Made by a program: the position numbers and the translations under genes. From Heloderma charlesbogerti (Eukaryota > Chordata > Lepidosauria > Squamata > Helodermatidae), in assembly GCA_026122225.1 (NCBI GenBank), contig JANEZZ010000305.1:420405-484404 (forward strand): 64,000 nt of DNA, given 5' to 3'. Shown here piece after piece: positions 1 through 11,081 of the stretch. Numbering within the stretch: position 1 is the first letter of the stretch; each line of letters starts with the position of its first letter. The notes beneath the pieces are model-generated. The model ran no database searches. It was given only the letters and a program-made list of their open reading frames with translations, and was not told where the DNA came from.

Positions 1-1222
1 ACAGAACTACACAGACACACGTGCTGACATAGTCCAATCTGGAATATCACAGCAATGATAATGTTGATCAATTTCTAAAACAACGGTAGAAGATGAATAT
101 AGATAATCAGATAAATATAGACACCAGACAAATATACAGAGCTGACCATTCTTCATTCAATAATGAAATTATAAAATAAATGACAACACTGGAGCATCTT
201 TTTTTTTTTTGTATCTTTTTCTTTCTTTTTGCTTCTGATTTAATGAACCCTCCTTCAAATGATTTACTCTATGTGTTGGTTTACCAATAGGTTCATCAGC
301 TGATTATTTGCTTTATCGTGCAATTTAACCTTATTTTGATAAATCAAATTACATTCCATTTACTTGCTGATATAGGATGAACCACAATTTTCTAAAGTAG
401 TTGTGATATTTATGTTATCACCAGATGTGATGTTTTTCTGTGTTGTTTTTAATTCTTTTATACCAAACCTTGTGTAATGTGAGTAAACTTAATTTTAAAA
501 TGTGATTGGTGAAGAGACGTTTCCTAATTTCCTAACCCAGCTCCTGCCCCTCAGAAGTCCGTTCCCTATGGGAACCCTGTTGTGGATAGAAAGCAGACCC
601 AGCAAATTACAAGGGAGTATGATGTATTTATTTAAAATATGTATATACTGCCTTTCATTATCAAATATCATAGTGGTATGAAGTGCATTAAAGCAACAAT
701 TCAAAATCAGTAACAATGCGTTGACAGTAGTGTGCTGGGTATTAGCAACAATCCTATCAGAAGCCAGTGTCGTGTCGTGAGTTGTTATAAGCCATGCTTG
801 GAATTTACTGGCCTTGCTCTATAGCACTTTATTAGCCATGACTGGAACATTCACTGTTCATTCATTAATCTCCTCTATAATGTGTAGTGTTAATATAAAA
901 ACCATATCTAGCAATGCCGTTTAAGCCACTAATACATAGAATTACTGAGATATTTGCAAAGGAAGGTCAATGGTATATATATTAACCTTTGCTAAATTAG
1001 AAACAGTGCAGTACTGGAAAAGTAAAGCAGTTCTCCTTTATTAAGTACTGGTAACTTTGGGCATGGAAAAAGTGACATTACTAAATTAACAAGTTTGGTC
1101 AGAATTAAAAATGGAGGAAGTCCTGAAATATTTTTTTACAGTAATGGGCGAGTTGCTTTTTAGCAGCATGACTGAGAAATATGGCTTTGCTCTTTATTCT
1201 ATTGCTGTGTTGTCTTTCGGTA
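1..1222. other. A/T-rich stretch without a recognised gene
   Basis: A/T-rich sequence with a poly-T run near 199-210. No open frame here shows a recognisable protein motif and I see no repeat family that I can name. Probably intron or intergenic DNA. Confidence 0.5.
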
Positions 1223-2006
1223 CAGGGGTGGGAAACTTAGGCCGGTGGGCCTAATCCACCCCTCTTGGAGTCCCAATCCAGCCCTCCGGGGTTCTCCAGA
1301 TGGCCACACCCTCTTTCCCATTCAATTATCATTTTGGGTGTAATCCCATCCGGATGCCTGTCAGCCTCATCTATGCAGAACAGGAGAAGCATGCAGGCAA
1401 TCTTCACCTCCACGCTTCTCCCACTCTGCATTTTTGCTAGATTGGCATTTTTGCCCATCTATAGCTAGGGCTCTGCAGAGGGGGAGGGAAGGAGGCTGGG
1501 GAGGGCTGGAGATAGCTCATATCCCTGCTTCCCCAGTTCCCTCCTCTCCCCATCCAGATTCCCACAGAACCACCCCATTTCCCTCCTCTCTGAGGTTGCC
1601 TTTATGACCCTGAGAGGCAGCCAGCGCAGTTCTCTCTGTGCTAGCAGGGAGGGGGAGGGGAGCTCAGGCTCCTGGGTCTGAGGTCAGAGCACTGTCTCTG
1701 ACCTTGGATTCAGGAAAACGAACTATCCTATGCCACCCCCACCTCCACCCCCAATGCTGTTTAGGGTCCACAGGACTGCTCTCTTAGTGGTTTTCCAGCT
1801 TTGTATGTTTTTCCCAGTCTTAAAGATTGAAATGCCTCTTCTAAGGCTTAGTTACTGGCAGGGAGAGCTTTACTCTAAAATGTGCTGGCATTTTTGGTGT
1901 CTTGGCATTGCCCCTTTTCCTGTTGGCCTCACCCACCACTAGAATGTGGCCCCCTAGAGCTTCTCCGAAACTTAATTCTGCCCTCGGACTGAAAGAAGTT
2001 CCCCTG
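1223..2006 (+). mobile_element. hAT-type non-autonomous element, family C, copy 1
   Basis: The left end reads CAGGGGTGGGAAACTT and the right end AAGTTCCCCTG, which are inverted relative to each other. The right part (about 1830-2000) matches the copies at 2555-2884 and 19536-19884. The middle (about 1480-1740) is G/C-rich and is not shared with those copies, so it may be a longer family member or hold another insert. No transposase is encoded. No clear target-site duplication was seen. Confidence 0.6.
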
Positions 2007-2554
2007 TCCACAATTTTAGTGGACATTAAAAGCAGAGTATCACAGAAAACAGCAAGGCAATGGGAAATTAGAGTCCTTCTCCATGCTGTCCTTTTAAAAG
2101 GGTCTCTTATGTTTCTGGCATAGTTGAGGCTGTAAGGAATATATAGGAACAGCAGGAGGACAGGGACTTGCCATGGAACACCCAGGCATTTGTCTGCAAG
2201 ACGGTTTCGTTAACAGCCTTCTCACTGCACTCTCAGCAGGGCACTTGTGTTTTCTCCACCTCTATTAGTGACGGCCTCTTGATCAAGGGACAACGATGCA
2301 TTAAAAATTCGCTGGAGATGCTCTATTTTAATAAGCCCAGCAGTGCTACCAGAATAAACTGAAAGGCCCTTTGATGGCCTCCTAGGTTATACAGAGATAT
2401 TTCTCTGTGTAATCTAGAAGTATGCAAATGCATTTTAGAAGCCTAGAGCTGCAGTTTGCGAGTGACATATTTCAAAATAATTACACTGAAGTCAAAGCCC
2501 TGGTGGGATCACAGTGGAAGTACGAAAAGTCATGAAGAGAAGGTTATGGTATCA

Positions 2555-2884
2555 CAGAGGTGGGGAATCTTTCAATTTCAGAGAAGCACATTCCAGTGTT
2601 GGGCAGGGCCAAAACCAAAGATGGTGGAGCCAAAGGCAAAAGAGGTGGGGCCAAAAATACAAAAACGCCAACATACTGTAGCTTGAAGCTCGTACTGCCA
2701 GGATCAAAGCCTTGGGAGACACATTCCGACCTTTTAGAATGGGGGAAATTGCACAAAAGCCTGGAAATCTCCAAAAGATCAGTGGTTGGGGGAAAGGGGG
2801 TGGGGCCTGGGGAAGAGGGTGGGGCCATCTGGGGAACCCCAAAGAGCCAAATGTAGCCCCCAGGCCTGAGGTTTCCCATGGCTG
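2555..2884 (-). mobile_element. hAT-type non-autonomous element, family C, copy 2
   Basis: This is the reverse complement of the family seen at 19536-19884. It begins CAGAGGTGGGGAATC and ends near GGTTTCCCATGG. The shared block 'ggggccatctggggaacccc' lies near 2820. Open frames across it on both strands are MITE sequence read in several frames and are not genes. Confidence 0.65.
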
Positions 2885-2984
2885 GTTGGGGAGATGAGCC
2901 TGGTTTAAGGAAGTACACAGAGGCATTGGCAGTGAGAGAAAGATGGGAGATAGCAGCCATAGCCCATGATGGGGAGAGACCATC

Positions 2985-3195
2985 GCTCAGAGATATGAGC
3001 ACATGCAGAAGGTTCAGAAAATGCCTGGTTCAATTCCTGGCATTTCCAGTTCAGATCAGATAACAGGGGGTGGGAAATACCTTTGTTTGAGACTCTGGAG
3101 AGCTGCTGCCTGTCAGAACAGACAATACCAGTCCAACAGATGGAACAGCGGTCTGACGCCAGCGGTCTGACGCCATATAAGAAAGCTTCCTACAA
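2985..3195 (+). mobile_element. tRNA-derived SINE
   Basis: The box B-like 'ggttcaattcctggca' near 3030 is followed by the family body 'gagagctgctgcctgtcag', 'gacaataccag' and 'cggtctgac', ending in 'aagcttcctac'. The same layout occurs at 3984-4110, 22233-22415 and 53665-53966. The pol III head is degenerate. Confidence 0.75.
3147..3174 (+). repeat. 14-bp perfect tandem duplication inside the SINE
   Basis: The unit AGCGGTCTGACGCC occurs twice in a row (3147-3160, 3161-3174). The other SINE copies in the window have it once, so this is a local slippage duplication. Confidence 0.9.
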
Positions 3196-3207
3196 CAGGG
3201 GAAAGGC

Positions 3208-3256
3208 CATAGGCCAAAGGTGGAGCATATGCTTTGCATGCAAAAGGTCCCAGCTT
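3208..3256 (+). mobile_element. tRNA-derived SINE head (5' part of a split copy)
   Basis: This is a clear tRNA-like head: 'gtggagcatatgctttgcatgc' followed by a box B-like 'cccagcttcagtcccc'. Where the family would continue 'ggcatctccaggtagg', the sequence departs. The matching continuation is at 3984-4110. Confidence 0.7.
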
Positions 3257-3983
3257 CAGTCCCCGTCGTTCCTGCCCGTTCCCAGTGAGAATGCTCCTTC
3301 TCTAAAGCCTTTCTCATGCCAAGAAGGAAACACCTTCTCCACACACAGTCATGCTGCCACCAGGACCTTTAAGGCTCAGGCCCAACCTACACTCAGTCCT
3401 CTATCTGCGAGGACACACTTGTTTATAAGATCACCTGTATTGTTTCCTTTATTACCTTCCCCTTACATAGCCAGGAGCAGAAGGTGTAGGATTGGGGTAA
3501 ACAAATACACTTTATTAGCTATAGCAAATAAATTGCTGAACAATAAATAAGCAATTCTGAACGGTTCTATTAATGTGTGTTTTCTCATACACCAGATCAC
3601 ACTCCCAAATCAAACACTTCACAATCGCCACAGACCTATCTCAGTTCTAAAATCTTAACACATCAATTCCCTGTCTCTGATCCCTATCAAATCATATCCC
3701 TGTCTTATCTCTGTTCTAAACCCTGTCACACAAACACAGCACCCAGCTTTTACAGCACACACACTTCGCTCCCCCCTTCACTCACGCAGCTAATCATCAC
3801 ACATATTCAAATCCACCAGTCTTCCTGTCACTCATCTCACTCTCACCCTAGAGACACTCATCATAAACACAGACTTATAACAGGAACACTTTATTATACT
3901 TACAACTCCGTGTGTGTATGTGTATAACATCACATTCCCCCCACACACACTTTAATAAAAGCGGAAACTTGATCTTGTGCCCA
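3257..3983. mobile_element. Unidentified ~725-bp insert splitting a SINE
   Basis: This lies between the head and the body of one SINE copy, so it is probably an inserted element. From about 3570 to 3900 the plus strand is very poor in G and rich in C/A. The motif 'acactttatta' occurs twice (near 3508 and 3888), which would be AATAAAG on the minus strand. It could be a solo LTR or LTR fragment on the minus strand, but I could not define LTR ends or a target duplication. No protein is recognisable. Confidence 0.45.
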
Positions 3984-4110
3984 GCATGTCCAGGTAGGAC
4001 TGGAGAAGATCCTTCTCTGAAACCTTGGGGAGTTGCTGCCAGCCCATGTAGACAATACTGAATGAGATGGACCAAGGAACTAACTTGCTATAGGCAGCTT
4101 CCTATGTTAA
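3984..4110 (+). mobile_element. tRNA-derived SINE body (3' part of a split copy)
   Basis: It resumes at 'gcatgtccaggtagg' and has the family marks 'ggagttgctgccag', 'gtagacaatactga' and 'ggcagcttcctatg'. It continues the head at 3208-3256. Confidence 0.75.
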
Positions 4111-4114
4111 GGAA

Positions 4115-4338
4115 AGGAATAGAGGAGAGGTGATACCACAGGGTTAGGAGACATGGGTCTGCAAAAAGCATCCAGAAGGAGAGGATGTGGTAGAGAGAGC
4201 TGAAACCCATACTGAACACTCTGCCAGGAATAGAGGAGAGGTGATACCACAGGGTTAGGAGACATGGGTCTGCAAAAAGCATCCAGAAGGAGAGGATGTG
4301 GTAGAGAGAGCTGAAACCCATACTGAACACTCTGCCAG
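4115..4338. repeat. Perfect tandem duplication, two 111-bp units
   Basis: Two adjacent copies with a period of 111 bp, starting at about 4115 and 4226, show no mismatch by eye. The period is a multiple of three, so minus-strand open frames repeat a 37-residue block. I do not regard that as coding. Confidence 0.95.
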
Positions 4339-4829
4339 CTAAGATCAACAGCTCTTCCTCCTCTCAGAAGCCCTGTTTCTTTCAATGCTAGGAGCATCCA
4401 TACTGTTTTGTTCTAGCCTGGCAAAAAAAAATTATACTCCCGTTTACACTCCCATCAACACCCAGCAGAGGAAATAATAAACTGGATTTTTATTGCTGTA
4501 TTATTCACCCTCCACTGCTTTTGCCTCCCTCCAGACATCCTCTCTTTGGCTGTGACTATGAATGTTAGCAAGAAGACTTTTGCCAAGGAGCAGGGAGGGG
4601 ACGCCATCACTGTCTCCAACCAAAAGGGATTTATTTAAGGTTCACCAGGATGACCCATACAACCACTTCATGTACTATGCATACTTTAAATTGGTGTAAA
4701 GCCATCAGATATGAGTGTTTAATTGGTGTGATAAGATACATTACCACCTGCTTGTGCACTAAAGCAAAATGCTCTGGGGTGGGGAAGCAAGAGGGGGAGA
4801 AAATTGTGTGAAATAGCTTCAGCAAGAAA

Positions 4830-5000
4830 AGTTTGTCAGGGTCAACAAGATTTGGGGAGGGGCAGGAAACAGGCCTCCCAGGACTAGCAGAACTGCCCTG
4901 GGTACTGGTTGGCTGCTGGACTGAATTCAAGGTGCTGGTTTTAACCTTTAAAACCTTACATGAACTTCACATCTTAGAGTACAAGTTCTCTCCTCCAAAT
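4830..5000 (+). mobile_element. L2-clade LINE fragment, 5' half of an interrupted copy
   Basis: Translation gives 'FKVLVLTFKTLH', the same motif as near the C-terminus of the L2 reverse transcriptase frame at 54892-56517. The frame is then lost and the next L2 motif appears at about 5395, so foreign DNA interrupts the copy. Confidence 0.65.
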
Positions 5001-5084
5001 GACCCCCCAGGGAAGTGGCGGGAGGAGGTCTCAAGAGGCCATGTGCAGGACAGAATCAGTAGGTGTGGAAGGAGTTTTTATTAT

Positions 5085-5245
5085 TTTTTTATTTTTATTA
5101 TTTAAAACCTTTCTAGGATTTCTTTCAGGGCAGAAGCCCTCCCAAGGCAGCTAACGTTAAAACTCATATAATAAAAAACCAATACAATAATAAGGCAGCA
5201 ATCATTCACAAACAATGGCCACCAGCAATTACACATTACTAAAAA
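5085..5245 (-). mobile_element. L2-clade LINE 3' tail
   Basis: The stretch 'gcagaagccctcccaaggc' is the reverse complement of the L2 tail near 5740-5770 ('gccttgggagggcttctgc'). This is therefore a minus-strand tail lying inside the interrupted plus-strand copy. Together the two tails form an inverted pair about 600 bp apart. Confidence 0.6.
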
Positions 5246-5394
5246 CTAGGGATGTTGCGAGAGTCAGACTCCACCCTCGCCCACCCTCCCAGACCCCGTT
5301 CGCCAAACCGTGAGTGCCCAGCAGCTGCCCTGTCCCCCTAGCAAACTGCCACTGTGCGCAACAATGGCGGCTCAGGTGCTTACAGATAGGTAAC

Positions 5395-5812
5395 TTGAAG
5401 GACTGCCTACACCCATATCAGCCTGCCCGCACTTTAAGATCAGAAAGAGAGGCCCTTCTCATTTGCCCACCCGTGAGAGCAGTCAGGTGGGTGGCCACAC
5501 GTGAGATGGCCTTCTCTGCAGTGGCCCCACACCTCTGGAACAAGCTGCCATCAGAGGCCCGCCATGCTCCGTCATTGCAGACCTTTAAGAAGGCCTTGTA
5601 ATCATATCATTTTACCTTGGCCTTCTATTGATATGACTGCTATTGCTGCTGTTAACATCGTTGTTGGTTTTATTGTTGGCTCTTATTGTTTTATTTTTAT
5701 CACTTTTAATATTTTAATTGTCTTTATGTATTTTATTGTTGTAAGCCGCCTTGGGAGGGCTTCTGCCCTGAAAGGCGGCCAAGAAATATGTTAAATAAAT
5801 AAATAAATAAAT
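5395..5812 (+). mobile_element. L2-clade LINE fragment, 3' end
   Basis: It encodes 'LHPYQPARTLRSE' and then 'MAFSAVAPHLWNKLPSEA' (frame 5314-5601), the conserved C-terminal end of squamate L2 proteins. A 3' UTR follows with 'gtaagccgccttgggaggg' and an (AAAT)n tail at about 5785-5812. Confidence 0.75.
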
Positions 5813-6219
5813 GTTGCGCAATTGGTGGCCGTAAAGGGCCCATTTACACAACATTACAGGTGGCTCGCTAGGACGGCAAGTGGCCTCGTGGCTTCATCAG
5901 GCACTCACCAGGCTGTGATGAAGCTCACGCAGCACCACAAGCGGGGGGCAGACGATGGCAGCATCTCAGCGACTGCCCGACAAAGCTGGGCGTGGGTGAG
6001 TCCATCCACCCCTACTAAAACCTACATAACTGCAGCTACAGAGCAGAATAGTCCAGTAAAACATAATCAGTTAAAGAGATCCACCCACACCATTGCATTC
6101 TCTCAGCAAACGTAGGTTTAGAAAAACTGTGTTTGCAAAGATGTGCAATTCTATCCTTAGAATGTACCTCTCTTGGTAAGAATCTCCCTGTCCTACTGGT
6201 CTGAGCTTCTTCTCTTTAG
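5813..6219. other. No recognised feature
   Basis: Moderately G/C-rich sequence after the L2 tail. There are short open frames but no motif that I recognise. Confidence 0.4.
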
Positions 6220-6360
6220 GAAGCAAGGTCAGCTGTAGGTGGAGCAGGGCCTTTTCTGCAGTGGCCCTGAAGTTTTGAAATTCACCCATTTTTAATTTTT
6301 TAGAAAAGAATGCAGAGCACATCTTTTCAAACTGGCCTTTGACACACGGTATGCTGTTAA
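6220..6360 (+). mobile_element. Degenerate L2-clade fragment
   Basis: The text 'gggccttttctgcagtggccctgaag' resembles the DNA for the 'AFSAVAP.LWN' motif of the L2 copy at 5500. Frame and length are lost. Confidence 0.45.
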
Positions 6361-6489
6361 TGGTAACTTCATTCTGGTTTTATGTTGTCATTATTTCCAC
6401 CTTTGGGGGATTCAGCAGCAATTGTATGATTCTGTAAGCCCTGTCTCTATTTAAATTTGCTCCACAAAATGCTACCTGTTCCATGCGCA

Positions 6490-7253
6490 GGGCCCACTAG
6501 ACAGGCGAAAGTAAGGAGTCTCAGTGCATGGATGAGATGGTGGTGCAAGGATGAGGGGTTCAGATCTGTGAGGCACTGGGGATGTTTTGGGACAAATGGG
6601 CCTGTACTAGAGGGATGGGCTCCACTTGAACCAAAATGGAACTAGGCACTAAACATAAAAAAGGTGGCAGAGCAACTTTTAAACTGAACCATGGGGGAAA
6701 GCCAACAGGAGCTGGGAAGCATCTGGTTTGGGTTGAATCATTCGTAGGGGATGAAGATGATTGCTCAAATGGAGATGGGGAGGAAATAGGCCATGAGCAT
6801 ATAGTGAAGCATGATAGCCAGTCAAAGAGGCCTAAGTACCACAGCAGAAGATGTACATGTGAGAGACATCTGGAGAGGGACACGATATAGCCATGTTTCT
6901 ATGCAAATGCTAGAAGGCTCTGAGCCGAAATGGGAGAGTTGGAATGCCTGATTGTAAAGGAGAACCTAGATACGGTGGGCATTACAGAAACCTGGTGGAA
7001 CAGAGAGAACCAATGGGATATGGTCATCTCTGGATATAAGCTTTACAGGAAGAACATGGAAGGGCGTACTGGGGAAGGTATTGCTCTGTATGTCGAAGAG
7101 AGCTTAATGTCAAGTAGACTAGAAAACCTAAAAGAAGCAGACTATTCCACAGAAGCACTGTGGGTGACAATACTGGGCTCCAAAACGAATTTAGTGCTAG
7201 GAACATGCTATCGTCCCCCAGACCAGAATGCTCAGAGTGATACATTCCACTTT
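6490..7253 (+). mobile_element. Old CR1/L3-like LINE, 5' part
   Basis: From about 6930 the frame encodes 'GITETWWN', 'GIALYVEESL' and 'VLGTCYRPPDQ', the start of an AP-type endonuclease. Upstream (6560-6890) is a G-rich coding-like stretch that could be the end of ORF1, but I cannot confirm this. The endonuclease is interrupted after 'RPPDQNAQSD' by a younger CR1 fragment and resumes at about 8003. Confidence 0.7.
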
Positions 7254-8002
7254 GTTGGATGTAGAAACCAAATGCACAGTTACAAGATGGAGGATACGTG
7301 GCTCAACAACACGACAAGCGAGAAGGATCTTGGAACTGTTGTCGATCGCAAGCTGAATATGAGCCAACAATGTGATGTGGCTGCAAAAAAGGCAAATGCT
7401 CTTTTGGGCTGAATTAATAGAAGCATCACTTCCAAATCCCGGGAAGTACCAGTTCCCCTCTACTCAGCACTGGTTAGGCCTCATCTGGAGTACTGTGTCC
7501 AGTTCTGGGCACTACACTTTAAGAACTATGCAGACAAGCTGGAGAGGGTTCAGAGGAGGGCAACAAAGATGATCAGGGGACTGGAAACAAAGCCCTATGA
7601 AGAGACACTGAAAGAACTGGGCATGTTTAGCCTTCAGAAGAGAAGACTGAGGGGAGATAGGATAGTGCTCTTCAAGCACTTGAAAGGTTGTCACAGAGAG
7701 GAAGGCCAGGATCTCTTCTCCATCATCCCAGAGTGCAGGACATGGAATCATGGGCTCAAGTTACAGGAAACCAGATTCCGGCTAAACATCAGGAAAAACT
7801 TCCTGACTGTTAGAGCAATACGACAATGGAACCAATTACCTGGGGAGGTGGTGGGCTCTCCCACGCTGGAGGCATTCAAGATGTGGCTGGACAGCCATCC
7901 ATCAGGGATGTTTAGACTTGGATTCCTGCATTGAGCAGGGGGTTGGACTTGAAGGTCTTTTAGGCCCCTTCCAACCCTACTATTGTATGATTCTATGATC
8001 TT
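7254..8002 (+). mobile_element. Young CR1 3' fragment nested in the older LINE
   Basis: The sequence follows the CR1 at 57083-60069 from its base 59325 to its end, with long identical runs such as 'ccaaatgcacagttacaag' and 'gagccaacaatgtgatgtgg'. It encodes the C-terminal ~220 residues of the CR1 protein, with a TGA at about 7410 where the intact copy has cysteine. It ends in 'tattgtatgattctatgat', the CR1 tail repeat. It is 5'-truncated, as is usual for CR1. Confidence 0.85.
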
Positions 8003-10620
8003 GAGATGGAAAATGAAATCAGGGCTACCTCCAAATGAAGCCATGTTGTAATAATGGGTAACATAAATTACCCCCATATTGACTGGATAAATGCATGTTC
8101 CAGTCACAACAAAGAAGTTAAATTTCGTGATGTTCTGAATGACTGTGCCCTAGAGCAGTTGGTCATAGAACCAACCAAAGGGAAGATGACCCTGGATTTA
8201 ATCCTGTGGTGTTACTCAGGGCCTAGTATGAGATGTGAGTATTGTTGAATCAATTGGAAATAGTGACCACAGTGCTATCAGATTTTATATCTATTTAAGT
8301 GGAAAACTGCTCAGAAAGTCCAACACAATCACATTTGACTTCCAAAGAGGAAACTTCTCTAAAATGAGGGAACTGGTGAAAAGAAAGTTAAAAGGGGGAG
8401 TCAAGAGGCTTAAATCCTTTCAAAATGCTTGGAGATTACCCCAAACCACAATACTAGAAGCCCAGCTAAAATGTATACCACAGATTAGGAAAGGTAGGAC
8501 CAAGTCCAAGAGGTCACTGGCATGGTTAAAGAGCAGCGATAAGGGTGCTATTAGAGAAAGGAGGGCTTCCTTCAGAAAATCGAAGTCTTGCCCAAGTGAG
8601 GAAAACAAAAGGCAGTACAAGCTTGCACAAAAGCGATGCAAGTAGATAGTAAGAGATACCAAAAAAAGGATTTTGAAGAGCATATCACTAACAGCATCAA
8701 GGCCAACAATAAATAATCCTTTAAATACATCAGAAGCAGAAAACCAGCTAGGGAGGCAGTTGGACCATTGGATGACAATGGAGTTAAAGGAGTACTGAAG
8801 GAGGTCAAGGAGATTGCAGAGAAGCTGAATGAGTTCTTTTCATCCATCTTCACTGCAGAAGATATAGGACAATACCTGTGGAAGATACCTGTGCCTGAAC
8901 TGATGTTTTCAGGAAGGGAGTCTGAGGAACTGAGGCAAATCGTGATGAAGTTCTCAGATGACGTTCTGATGAAGGCTGATGAAGTTCTCAGCCTTATTGA
9001 CAAGTATCCATCCTAGAGTTGGAACTTATAGAATCATAGAATAGTAGGGTTTTAAGGGGCCTATAAGACCATCGAGTCCAACCCCCACTACTCTAATATG
9101 AAATTGCTGATCTTATAACGAAAATATGCAACATGTTCCTAAGATCAACCTCTGCAGGAGATGAATGGTGAATATTCAATGTAACACCAATTTTTTTAAA
9201 AGGGATCCAGGGGGATCCAGGAAATTACAATCCGGGTAAATTGGCTCAAGGTCTGTTCCAGGTAAATTGGTTGAATGCATTATTAAAGATACAATTAGTA
9301 AGCATATAGAAGGGCAAGCCCTGCTGAAAAAGAATCAACACAGCTTCCGCAAAGGTACGTCCTTTTAGAGTTCGCTGACAGTGTCAATAAACATGCAGAC
9401 AAGGGTGATCCAGTAGACATTGTTTACCTGGGACTTCCAAAAGGCTTTTGACAAAATCTCTCATCAAAGACTCCTGAGCAAACTTAGCAATCACAGAATA
9501 AGAAGACAGGTCCTCTTATGGATCTGTAACTGGTTAAAGTACCGAAAACAGAGAGTAGGAATAAATGGTAAATTCTCCCAATGGAGGGAAGTAAATAGTG
9601 GGGTCCCACAGAGATCTGTATTGGGACCAATGCTTTTCACCTTGTTCATAAATGACCTGGAATTAGGAGTGAGCACTGAAGTGGCCAAGTTTCCTGATGA
9701 CACCAAATTAATTAGGGTGGTTTAACAAAAAGGGATTGTGAGCTCCAAAAGGATTTCTCCAAACTGGAAGAATGGGCATCAAAATAGTGAATGAGGTTCA
9801 ATGTAAGCAAGCGTAAAGTGATGCACATTGGGGCAAAAAAAATCCCAACTTCAAGTATAAACTGATGGGATTTGAGCTAGCTATGACTGACCAAGAAAGA
9901 GATCTTGTGGTTGTGGTGGATAACTCAGTGAAAACGACGACCCAGTGTGCAGCTGTTGTGAAAAAAGGCAAAGTCCATGTTAGGAAAGGAATTGAAAATA
10001 AAGCTGCCAAGATCACAGTCCTCTTATACCAATCTATGGTGTGACTACACTTGGAATACTGTGTACAGTTCTGGTCACAGCACCTGAAAAAGGATATTGT
10101 TGAGCTGTAAAAAGTGCAGAAACGGATAATTAAAATGATCAAGGGGAACTCCCCTATGAGGAAAGCTTAGAATAGCTGGGATCATTTAGCTTAGAAAAGT
10201 GAGGGATGATATGACAGAGGTGTACAAAATTATGCATGGTGTGGAGAAAGTGGATAGGGAGACATTTTTCTCCCTCTCTCATAAAACTAGAACCCAGGGT
10301 CATCCCATGAAACTGATTGGTGGAAGATTCAGGACAGATAAAAGAAAGTACTTTTCCACACAGCACATAGTTCAACTATGGAATTCGTTCCCACAAGATG
10401 TAGTACCAATTTGGATGGCTTTAAAAGGGGATTGGACAAATTCATGGTGGATAAGCTACCATTGGCTACTAGTCCTCATGGCTAATGCAGCCTCCAGTAT
10501 CATAGGAAATATGTCTATGTACACTAGTTGCTGGGGAACATAGTTGGCTGCTGTGTGAACAGAATGGTGGACTAGACGGACCCTTGGTCTGATCCAGCAT
10601 GGCTCTTCTTATGATCTTAT
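8003..10620 (+). mobile_element. Old CR1/L3-like LINE, remainder
   Basis: This continues the endonuclease ('VVIMGNINYPHIDW', then 'GNSDHSAIRF'), a linker (8235-8645, 8768-9016) and a reverse transcriptase piece with 'QKAFDKISHQRLLSKL', 'VNSGVPQRSVLGP' and 'FPDDTKLI' (9420-9725), where the usual F/YADD is changed to FPDD. Many stops and frameshifts follow. The 3' end at about 10565-10620 reads 'ggtctgatccagcatggctc' and 'ttatgatcttatga', the type of tail seen in CR1/L3 elements. A reverse CR1 tail is inserted at 9028-9103. This copy is inactive. Confidence 0.75.
9028..9103 (-). mobile_element. CR1 3' tail, nested
   Basis: 'tagaatcatagaatagtagg' and 'accatcgagtccaaccccc' are the reverse complement of the CR1 3' UTR (compare 60000-60069). 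A very short, 5'-truncated copy inside the old LINE. Confidence 0.8.
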
Positions 10621-11081
10621 GAATGCCAGAACAGAAAAGTTTAAAGGTTTAGCCATAGAAAGCAACTAACTCAACAGTGGCATATTTGTGATCATGTGGC
10701 ATTTCCAGTAACTGACAATATCATATCCTTAAGATCCAGCAAGAATGGAATCATCTTTGCACATCATAAAACTAAAGTCTTAGTTACAAGAGACGAATAA
10801 GAAATTGGTTCCTGGTTTTTGTAAACAACCATCTGCTACTACAGCGCTGCTTCCTGCTGTTGCATTTTGACTTGGCATCCATCCCCAATTTCTGGCCCTT
10901 GCTGTTCTGAGGCAAAAATTAATGTATTGCATGTATAATGTGAGAGGTATTATTGCAGAGAAATTACTGCAGATCTGCCCCACTCCAAAATATTCCTCCT
11001 TAATGAGGTGCAAATAGTTTCATTTAGAAATAAATTTCTGCTCCTTCTCTGCATAAAAGATAACACATTTCCCTGACTTGT
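10621..11081. other. No recognised feature
   Basis: Unique-looking sequence between the CR1/L3-like element and the BovB. I see no motif. Confidence 0.4.

Noticed and set aside
2544..3002. Overlapping 143- and 152-codon minus-strand frames
   Set aside because: They lie over a hAT-type MITE and a SINE. Proline/serine-rich translation without motifs.
3208..3256. Possible real tRNA gene
   Set aside because: Only A- and B-box-like pieces are present, without a full cloverleaf, and the same head is attached to a SINE body in other copies.
4088..4397. Minus-strand frames with a repeated 37-residue block
   Set aside because: The repetition is explained by the 111-bp tandem duplication, whose length is a multiple of three. 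No other coding evidence.
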